Assembly: GCA_030523195.1 (NCBI GenBank)
Contig: JAUNJC010000002.1
Location: 1-55,677 of the forward strand
Origin: Oscillospiraceae bacterium
GTDB lineage: Bacteria; Bacillota; Clostridia; Oscillospirales; Ruminococcaceae
Reading direction: 5' to 3'
DNA: 55,677 bases
The stretch's first letter is position 1, and every line of letters begins with the position of its first letter. The notes below the pieces were generated by a model. The model did not search any database, was not told the DNA's origin, and saw only the letters and a program-made list of their open reading frames with translations. Below, one piece after another: positions 50,077 through 55,677 of this stretch. The position numbers and the translations under genes were made by a program.

Positions 50077-51959
50077 GATGGCTGCTCTCCTTTCTGCAAT
50101 GCCATTTCCCAGACCAAAAGCACGGAAACATCTGCGGGAGAAACACCGGAAATACGGCTTGCCTGCCCGATATTCGCCGGCCGATGGGCATTCAGTTTTT
50201 CTGCTGCTTCCAGGCGTAAGCCCCGAATCTGCGTATAATCCACGTCCTCCGGCAGGGCTTTTTCCTCCAATTTCCGCATTCGTGCAATCTGTGCCAACTG
50301 CTTTTCAATGTATCCCTCATACTTTAGCTGAATTTCGACCTGTTCGCCGATTTCAACAGCATAGTCCGGACGATCCGGATCAAACGGTTTCAACAGTGGA
50401 TAATGCAGCTGTGGACGGCGAATCAAATCCGCCAGTTTACAACCTGTGGAAAGCGGTGCCGTATCATGTTCTGTTAAAAACGCATTCAACTTTTCCGAAG
50501 GGGCAACGTTGGTTTTCAACAGCCGCTGTCTTTCCGTTTCCACCTGCCCATACTTTGCCAGCATCGCATCATAACGTGCTTTCGGCAGCAATCCCACTTC
50601 ATAGCCAACTGGCATCAACCGAAAATCAGCATTGTCCTGCCGCAAAATCAAACGATATTCACTTCTTGATGTCATCATCCGATAGGGATCTTCACAGCCC
50701 TTTGTGACAAGGTCATCCACCAATGTGCCAATATAGGAACTGGCTCTGTCCAAAATCATCGGCGGCTTTTTTTGAATCTGTAAGGCAGCATTGATCCCTG
50801 CCACAATTCCCTGTGCAGCTGCCTCTTCATAACCAGAACTGCCGTTAAACTGCCCTGCCCCATACAACCCATGAATTTTTTTGGTTTCCAGTGTGGGACG
50901 CAGTGCGGTCGGGTCTACACAGTCATATTCAATCGCATAAGCTGGTCGCATAATCTCCACATGTTCCAGCCCTTGGATGGTACGCAGGAACGCAAGCTGC
51001 ACATCCTCCGGCAGGGAAGATGACATTCCTTGCAGATAATATTCCTCCGTCTGCAATCCCATTGGTTCTACAAATAATTGGTGCCGTTTTTTATCCGCAA
51101 ACCGCACAATTTTCGTTTCAATAGACGGACAGTAACGCGGTCCGATACCGGAAATCTGCCCTGTGAACAACGGGGAACGATGCAGATTGTTCCGAATGAT
51201 CTCATGAGTTAATTCATTGGTATAGGCAATATAGCAGCGAACCGTGTTATGTAGTCCTTCTTTCGACGTGGAAAACGAAAACGGAACGATTTCAGCGTCT
51301 CCGTCCTGCGGTTCCATACGGTCAAAATCAATGCTGCGTCGATGCACTCGGCATGGTGTCCCTGTCTTAAATCGCCGCAGCGGCAGACCAAGTGTCTTCA
51401 AATTTTCTCCCAACGAACGGCTTGGCAAAGCACTATCCGGACCGCTTTCATAGGAAACGGTTCCCACATGGATTCTGCCATTAAGATAGGTACCCGTGGC
51501 AACAATGGCAGCCTGCACAGCATATTTTGCTCCCAATGTGGTAACAACACCGCAAACTGCCCCATTCTGCACGAGAATTTCTGCGACTTCTGCCTGTTTG
51601 ATGTATAAATTTTCCGTCTGTTCACAGACGTGTTTCATATAATTGTGGTACTGAACACGATCTGCTTGTACCCGAAGACTGTGAACAGCCGGCCCTTTTC
51701 CACGATTCAGCATACGGCTTTGTAAAAAGCAGGCATCGGCTGCTTTCCCCATTTCGCCGCCAAGTGCATCAATTTCCCGCACCAAATGCCCTTTTGCGGT
51801 ACCGCCAATGGACGGATTACAAGGCATATTGGCAATCTGATCCAGAGAAATCGTAAATAATACCGTTTTGCAGCCCAGTCTGGCACAAGCGAGTGCTGCT
51901 TCGACACCGGCATGTCCTGCTCCGATGACTGCAACCGCATAGGATTCCATATCGTACAT
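50073..51959 (-). CDS. mnmG: tRNA uridine-5-carboxymethylaminomethyl modification enzyme MnmG (GidA)
   Basis: A 628-residue FAD enzyme that, with MnmE, modifies the wobble U34 of several tRNAs. [19 protein letters not shown] is the FAD loop; [76 protein letters not shown] and [14 protein letters not shown] are the family blocks. Length is normal. ATG 51959 follows AAGGAG. A parS site lies 40 bases upstream; repeat DNA of about 700 bases separates it from mnmE, its functional partner. Confidence 0.97.
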   Translation of the reverse strand: MYDMESYAVAVIGAGHAGVEAALACARLGCKTVLFTISLDQIANMPCNPSIGGTAKGHLVREIDALGGEMGKAADACFLQSRMLNRGKGPAVHSLRVQADRVQYHNYMKHVCEQTENLYIKQAEVAEILVQNGAVCGVVTTLGAKYAVQAAIVATGTYLNGRIHVGTVSYESGPDSALPSRSLGENLKTLGLPLRRFKTGTPCRVHRRSIDFDRMEPQDGDAEIVPFSFSTSKEGLHNTVRCYIAYTNELTHEIIRNNLHRSPLFTGQISGIGPRYCPSIETKIVRFADKKRHQLFVEPMGLQTEEYYLQGMSSSLPEDVQLAFLRTIQGLEHVEIMRPAYAIEYDCVDPTALRPTLETKKIHGLYGAGQFNGSSGYEEAAAQGIVAGINAALQIQKKPPMILDRASSYIGTLVDDLVTKGCEDPYRMMTSRSEYRLILRQDNADFRLMPVGYEVGLLPKARYDAMLAKYGQVETERQRLLKTNVAPSEKLNAFLTEHDTAPLSTGCKLADLIRRPQLHYPLLKPFDPDRPDYAVEIGEQVEIQLKYEGYIEKQLAQIARMRKLEEKALPEDVDYTQIRGLRLEAAEKLNAHRPANIGQASRISGVSPADVSVLLVWEMALQKGEQPS

Positions 51960-51998
51960 TGCAATCTCCTTCTTCTGCATGGTTCTAACATGATTTTC

Positions 51999-52014
51999 TG
52001 TTTCACGTGAAACA
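51999..52014. promoter_or_regulatory. parS site 7
   Basis: A perfect TGTTTCACGTGAAACA in the mnmG upstream region. Confidence 0.93.
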
Positions 52015-52059
52015 AACTATTTTCACCTGCACGCCGCAGGCAACACTTTTATTCTTTTT

Positions 52060-52096
52060 GCTTCTTATTCTTTTTTCAGCAAAAAGAATAAGAAGC
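52060..52096. repeat. Perfect 16-bp inverted repeat
   Basis: Arms GCTTCTTATTCTTTTT (52060-52075) and AAAAAGAATAAGAAGC (52081-52096) around TCAGC. The T-run is inside the stem, so it is not a classical terminator. Confidence 0.75.
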
Positions 52097-52108
52097 GAGG
52101 GGGCATAG

Positions 52109-52143
52109 GGGGCGAGCAGCCCCTTATTTTTGCACAGCAAAAA
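52109..52143 (+). repeat. Type H hairpin block, copy 2
   Basis: GGGGC-GAGCA-GCCCC followed by TTTTTGC-ACA-GCAAAAA. Corresponds to 54205-54240, where the first stem is GTGGGC-GAGCA-GCCCAC: a stem changed with pairing kept. Confidence 0.7.
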
Positions 52144-52165
52144 GAAAAGACGAAAAAAACAAAAA

Positions 52166-52262
52166 ACGTTTTGCCCACTCTATGAAACAAAATAATTTGC
52201 AACAAGAATAACCTCAATGCTGTCGGTAACGATATGCAGTCACAATGCAGTGGGCAAAACGT
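52166..52262 (-). mobile_element. Type G inverted-repeat element, copy 2
   Basis: 97 bp with perfect 14-bp ends ACGTTTTGCCCACT and AGTGGGCAAAACGT. Inverse orientation relative to 7606-7691; like that copy it adjoins a type H block. Confidence 0.7.
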
Positions 52263-52420
52263 GCCCAGGCAGAGAGCATAGCGATTCTGCCGGCGGAGTT
52301 CAGATCGTTTCATTTAGAAGAAAAATTCTCCAGACAGTTTGTTTGATTGTATTCAAAAATGCTTCTTAGGGCAACCTTGTTCGAATTGTTCGGCAGATTC
52401 GCTGCGCTGTCTGCCTGTGA

Positions 52421-52518
52421 TCGCTGTCCGCCCTTCTGTGCGTTATACCAATTTACAATCTCTTTCTCCTAAATCTCACATTGTCTATCACGTTTTGTTT
52501 TTATATGGCGAACAACGA
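52421..52518 (+). mobile_element. Type B inverted-repeat element, copy 3
   Basis: 98 bp; ends TCGCTGTCCGCC and GGCGAACAACGA pair at 10 of 12 positions; interior with CGTTTTGTTTTTATA. Confidence 0.6.
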
Positions 52519-52562
52519 ATGTCTTCTCTCTTAGATTGCAATTTTCTCTAATTGCAACGTTC

Positions 52563-52591
52563 GTTAAGGGGAACAGCTTGTTCCCCTTAAC
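52563..52591. repeat. Module C palindrome, copy 2
   Basis: Identical to 36078-36106 over all 29 bases. Confidence 0.85.
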
Positions 52592-52712
52592 AATTCCTTT
52601 CCGCCAAGCTGAGCCAGCTTGACCGCAGTCGCCTGTGGCGTTAAAATGGAAACCATCATTTAAAAATTGATTTCCGTGGGCATAGGGGCGTGCAGCCAAT
52701 TCTATCCGCTCG

Positions 52713-54062
52713 CTACTTCCCTACACAAAAATGCCGGAATACTTCGTCAACCACAGCTTCCGTCACACGTTCTCCTGTCAAGGTCATCAATGCCTGTGCT
52801 GCCTCATCCAACAGAACCGTCACCGCATCCAGCATTTCCCCATCCTGCAATGCCTGCATCGCTGCTGTCACCATCTCCAATGCGGTTTCCGCACACGCTG
52901 CCTGACGGGCATTCGCCAAAATGCCCAGTTCCGGTGTCACAGCGCCCCGATAAAATAGCTCCATCACTGCTGTCTGCAACGCCTCTAACCCATTGCCCTC
53001 TTTGGCTGACATTGTAATACAGTACGGAAACGCTGCCAACTGTTCCGGCAGAATCCTCGCTTCTCCAGCATCACTCTTGTTCAAAATCACAATGACCTGC
53101 CGTCCCTTGAGTTGTTCCAGCAATGCCAAATCTTCGGCTGAAAGCGGTTGCTGACTATCAAAAACCGCCAGAATCAAGTCTGCCTGCTCCAGTTTTTCTT
53201 TTGCAATCCGAACCCCAATCTGCTCAATTCGATCCGCTGTATCCCGCAGTCCTGCCGTATCCGAAAGCCGTATTGTAACCTCTCCCAGTCGAACGCATTC
53301 TTCTACCACATCCCTGGTCGTACCAGCAATTTCCGTGACAATACTTCGCTCACAACCGGAGAGCAAATTGAACAGCGTTGATTTTCCTACATTTGGTTTT
53401 CCAACGATAACAGTTGCAACACCAGATTTCAAAATTCGCCCATACGATTTGGTCTTCAGCAAATCCCGCAAATCTTGTTGAATCTGAGAAAGCGATGTCT
53501 GCAACTCTTCCGGTGAGACTTCCGGAAGATCTTCTTCCGGATAATCTGCCCAAGCAGCCAAACTACTCAAAACTGTAACCAATTTTGCCTGTACTGCCTG
53601 TACACGCCGCACCATCGCACCATCCCGCATGGCATTGGCAAATTGCAACTCCCGATTGCTGGAAGCCGAAATGAGATCCATAACGGCTTCTGCCTGCGTC
53701 AAAGAAAGTTTGCCGTTGCAAAAAGCTCGTTTTGTAAATTCACCTGCTTCTGCCGGCACTGCGCCGGCATGCAATACCGCATCTAAAATCTGCTGTGTCA
53801 TATAAATTCCGCCATGGCAGGACAATTCCGCCACATCTTCTCCAGTGTAGCTGTGCGGTGCCCGAAAAATTGTCACAATACCGTCATCTAGACCGGCAAG
53901 TCTGCCGTAAGCACAAGTATAGCCTTTCATCTGTGAGGGGACTTTTCCATGTTCGGAATGAAAAATTCGGTCTGCAACAGAAAGTGCTTCTGTACCAGAA
54001 ACGCGGATAACAGAAATTCCACCAGCAGCATGTGGTGTTGCAATGGCTGCAATGGTTGACAT
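52713..54062 (-). CDS. mnmE: tRNA modification GTPase MnmE (TrmE)
   Basis: A 449-residue GTPase that works with MnmG on tRNA U34. The N-terminal folate-binding domain (about 1-118) contains SYTGEDVAELSCHGG and EFTKRAFCNGKLSLTQAEA. The G domain (about 215-370) has VGKPNVGKSTLFN (G1), AGTTRDVVEE (G2), DTAGLRDT (G3) and LNKSD (G4). It ends with the conserved C-x-G-K motif (FCVGK). Length is normal. AAAGGAG precedes the ATG. It is separated from mnmG and gyrA by two similar repeat blocks, and its upstream region carries a parS site 30 bases before the start. Confidence 0.97.
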   Translation of the reverse strand: MSTIAAIATPHAAGGISVIRVSGTEALSVADRIFHSEHGKVPSQMKGYTCAYGRLAGLDDGIVTIFRAPHSYTGEDVAELSCHGGIYMTQQILDAVLHAGAVPAEAGEFTKRAFCNGKLSLTQAEAVMDLISASSNRELQFANAMRDGAMVRRVQAVQAKLVTVLSSLAAWADYPEEDLPEVSPEELQTSLSQIQQDLRDLLKTKSYGRILKSGVATVIVGKPNVGKSTLFNLLSGCERSIVTEIAGTTRDVVEECVRLGEVTIRLSDTAGLRDTADRIEQIGVRIAKEKLEQADLILAVFDSQQPLSAEDLALLEQLKGRQVIVILNKSDAGEARILPEQLAAFPYCITMSAKEGNGLEALQTAVMELFYRGAVTPELGILANARQAACAETALEMVTAAMQALQDGEMLDAVTVLLDEAAQALMTLTGERVTEAVVDEVFRHFCVGK

Positions 54063-54091
54063 AGAGAAACCGCTCCTTTCGATTGTTGGAT

Positions 54092-54107
54092 TGTTTCACG
54101 TGAAACA
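54092..54107. promoter_or_regulatory. parS site 8
   Basis: A perfect TGTTTCACGTGAAACA, 30 bases upstream of mnmE and 2.1 kb from site 7. Confidence 0.93.
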
Positions 54108-54160
54108 GTGTAAAAATTTTAAAATAGTTGAAACATCGTCTGCACGCCGCAGGCGAAATA

Positions 54161-54240
54161 AAAAGTTTTTCGGTGCAGCAGTTTTTCAAAAATGCTGCCT
54201 AGGTGTGGGCGAGCAGCCCACGTTTTTGCGAAGCAAAAAG
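54161..54240 (+). repeat. Type H hairpin block, copy 3
   Basis: AAAGTTTTTCGGTGCAGCAG, GCAGCA/TGCTGC stem, GTGGGC-GAGCA-GCCCAC (54205-54221) and TTTTTGCGAAGCAAAAAG (54223-54240). Reverse of 7729-7866, without the 50-base hairpin tract found in the middle of that copy. Confidence 0.68.
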
Positions 54241-54521
54241 AAATGCCAACGAGTTCACACAAGAAAACGGCATAAGAAACAGCATCTTATCCATCGCCCC
54301 TCTAAAAATATTCCTATTGAATTTATGAAAAGGCTGCACGGGGGCGATGGATGCCTACACAGGCAAGCTGGGGGTGTCCCTCAGCCTTGCCGACGGAAAT
54401 CAAATCGTTTCATTTAGAAGAAAATCCTGCAAATAATTTGTTGGATTGTATTCGAAAATGCTTTCTTAGGGCAACCTTGTCTGAATTGTCCGGCGAATTC
54501 GCTCCGCTGTTCGCCTGTGAT

Positions 54522-54615
54522 CGCTGTCCGCCCTGTTTCTTGTTCCAACTTACATTCTTACCACTCTAAATTTCTCTTGTCTGTATCGTTTTGTTTCGTC
54601 AGAGGGCGGACAGCG
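54522..54615 (+). mobile_element. Type B inverted-repeat element, copy 4
   Basis: 94 bp with perfect 13-bp ends CGCTGTCCGCCCT and AGGGCGGACAGCG; interior with TAAATTTCTCTTGTCTGTAT and CGTTTTGTTT. Confidence 0.7.
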
Positions 54616-54661
54616 GTGTCCTGTACCACGTCCGGTTTTCTTGTTCCAATTTGCAACGTTC

Positions 54662-54690
54662 GTTAAGGGGAACAGCTTGTTCCCCTTAAC
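54662..54690. repeat. Module C palindrome, copy 3
   Basis: Identical to 36078-36106 over all 29 bases. Confidence 0.85.
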
Positions 54691-54747
54691 AATCCCTTTC
54701 CGCCAAGCGGAATCCGCTTGACCATAATCGCCTGCGGCGTGTATTCT

Positions 54748-55677
54748 TTATGCCGTTTCTGTTCCGGTTTCTGTATCGTCTGCTAACTCCAATTCTGTTT
54801 CCTCAGCGGTATCTTCTATCTGACTGCACGCTTCATTTTCATCATGCTCCGTCCGGCTAAAGGCAACAACTCTATTTTCTCCGGTCACACGCATAATCCG
54901 AACACCCTTTGCAGTCCGTCCCATCAGACGAATATCTGCACAACATACCCGAATCACAATACCATCACTGGAAATCAATAAGATATCATCTGTTTCATCG
55001 ACAACCTTAATGCCACAAACCGTGCCACGCTCTTCATCCACTTTATAATTATGCAAACCATATCCGCCACGATTTTGAATACGATATTGTTCTAATTCGC
55101 TGCGTCTGCCATATCCATTTTCTGTTACCGTCAGCAAAGACGCACCTTCCCGCTCTCTTGCAATGGAAACCACAGCATCTCCATCTCGCAGTGTAATTGC
55201 TTTCACACCGTGTGCACTTCTGCCCTGCGGACGAATACAGGTTTCCTCCATCCGGAGAATCATACCCTGCTTGGTTGCCACAAAGATTCGTGCTGCACCG
55301 TCTGTCAACCGTACACCAGCGATTTCATCGCCTTCTTCCAGTCCCACTGCAATTAAGCCATTCTTCCGTACATTCTTATAGGCAGATAAAGCTGTTCGTT
55401 TGATCTTGCCCTGCCGTGTCACAGTAACCAGATATTTGCCCTCGTCAAAATCCTTTGTCCGCAGCATAGCAGCAATCTTCTCGCCTTCTTTCAACGGCAG
55501 CAGATTCACAATATTGAATCCTCTGGAGGCACGAGAACCTTCTGGAATCTCATAGCATTTAAGCCGATACATCATGCCATAATTGCTGATAAACAAAATA
55601 TGATCATGCGTCGAACTAATAAACATTTCATTGACAAAGTCTGCCTCTCGCTGTTTCATGCCGCTGACACCTTTTCC
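54748..55677 (-). CDS. gyrA: DNA gyrase subunit A, C-terminal part
   Basis: The C-terminal beta-pinwheel of GyrA; the gene runs off the right edge and the frame is open to 55677. The first residues visible (GKGVSGMKQREADFVNEMF) are the end of the GyrA box (QRRGGKG) that bends DNA around the pinwheel. Blade repeats follow: DHILFISNYGMMYRLKCYEI, RQGKIKRTALSAYKN, TKQGMILRMEETCI, ENGYGRRSELEQYRIQNRGG and SDGIVIRVCCADIRLMGRTA. The tail is acidic (ETELELADDTETGTET), as in many GyrA proteins. It fits an origin-proximal location. The composite repeat lies directly after its stop. Confidence 0.96.
   Translation of the reverse strand, partial: GKGVSGMKQREADFVNEMFISSTHDHILFISNYGMMYRLKCYEIPEGSRASRGFNIVNLLPLKEGEKIAAMLRTKDFDEGKYLVTVTRQGKIKRTALSAYKNVRKNGLIAVGLEEGDEIAGVRLTDGAARIFVATKQGMILRMEETCIRPQGRSAHGVKAITLRDGDAVVSIAREREGASLLTVTENGYGRRSELEQYRIQNRGGYGLHNYKVDEERGTVCGIKVVDETDDILLISSDGIVIRVCCADIRLMGRTAKGVRIMRVTGENRVVAFSRTEHDENEACSQIEDTAEETELELADDTETGTETA

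Larger units (their letters stand above)
52304..52668 (+). repeat. Composite repeat left of mnmE (A-B-C-D)
   Basis: Starts ATCGTTTCATTTAGAAGAAA, then TTGATTGTATTC, module A (about 52360-52415), type B (52421-52518), module C (52563-52591), module D hairpin CAAGCTG-AGC-CAGCTTG (52605-52621), GCCTGTGGCGT and the ATGGAAACCATCATTTAAAA end block. A matching block of the same length lies at 54404-54741 on the other side of mnmE. A reversed fragment of module A (GGCAGAGAGC to ATTCTGCCGG) precedes it at 52268-52292. Confidence 0.85.
54404..54741 (+). repeat. Composite repeat right of mnmE (A-B-C-D)
   Basis: Same order and spacing as 52304-52642. Module A (about 54456-54515) has its stem changed to GGCGAA/TTCGCC; type B is 54522-54615; module C is 54662-54690; module D is CAAGCGG-AAT-CCGCTTG (54704-54720), a paired change from CAAGCTG/CAGCTTG. 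Confidence 0.85.

Noticed and set aside
51960..55677. Search for oriC near gyrA and mnmE.
   Set aside because: No cluster of DnaA boxes (TTATCCACA-like) and no dnaA or dnaN gene was seen; the origin is probably outside the window.
1..55677. Search for tRNA, rRNA, CRISPR arrays, prophage and transposase genes.
   Set aside because: No cloverleaf with a T-arm GTTCRANNC, no rRNA, no spacer-repeat array and no transposase or integrase frame was recognised by eye; small or diverged RNA genes could still be missed.

Overview
The window looks like a piece of a Ruminococcus-type chromosome (Clostridia, Oscillospiraceae). The evidence is two secreted proteins with cellulosomal dockerin modules (a GH44 glucanase and a CotH-family protein), Thr-rich linkers, a short archaeal/eukaryote-type prolyl-tRNA synthetase, and Gram-positive promoters and ribosome binding sites. 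The species cannot be named from sequence alone. The stretch is origin-proximal in character: it carries parA, parB, a noc-like gene, rsmG, mnmG, mnmE and the end of gyrA, plus eight copies of the 16-bp parS palindrome. No oriC-like DnaA-box cluster was seen, so the origin itself is probably outside.

Layout. 1-4.5 kb: end of a YhgE/Pip membrane protein, a TetR regulator, rpsT, a SLOG-family gene on the minus strand, and alr. 4.5-9.2 kb: two genes that together make up a roughly 1,400-residue 2-hydroxyacyl-CoA dehydratase activase system, separated by repeat DNA. 9.2-11.4 kb: accessory genes (SUKH/SMI1, GNAT, YwqG) that share a 3' tag. 11.4-14.4 kb: TM2 protein, Xre regulator, GT2 glycosyltransferase and a C39-like peptidase. 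14.6-18.8 kb: a MarR-controlled heterodimeric ABC exporter with a perfect operator palindrome. 19-20.6 kb: two membrane or surface proteins. 20.7-25.5 kb: parA-parB-unknown-serS and noc. 25.9-33 kb: GH44-dockerin, proS and dockerin-CotH. 33.5-37 kb: HD hydrolase, GH13 amylase with a DUF1653 tail, and tcdA. 37-40.3 kb: a second island of immunity-like genes (SUFU, a frameshifted DUF4275 gene, a DUF7832-like gene, an Imm1-like gene, a small membrane protein, a mosaic pseudogene, GNAT). 40.3-46.6 kb: HAD phosphatase, trmN6-like gene, rsmI, PHP phosphatase and a two-component system. 46.8-55.7 kb, all minus strand: nadB-nadC, mnmG-rsmG, mnmE and gyrA.

The most unusual content is intergenic. A modular family of structured repeats (modules A to E) occurs nine times, all full copies in the same orientation. 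Small hairpin elements with 11-14 bp inverted ends (types B and G) sit within or beside them. Several stems differ between copies in a base-pair-preserving way, which argues for selection on folding. The two accessory islands carry duplicated gene ends and shared flanking tags that look like traces of repeated gene insertion.
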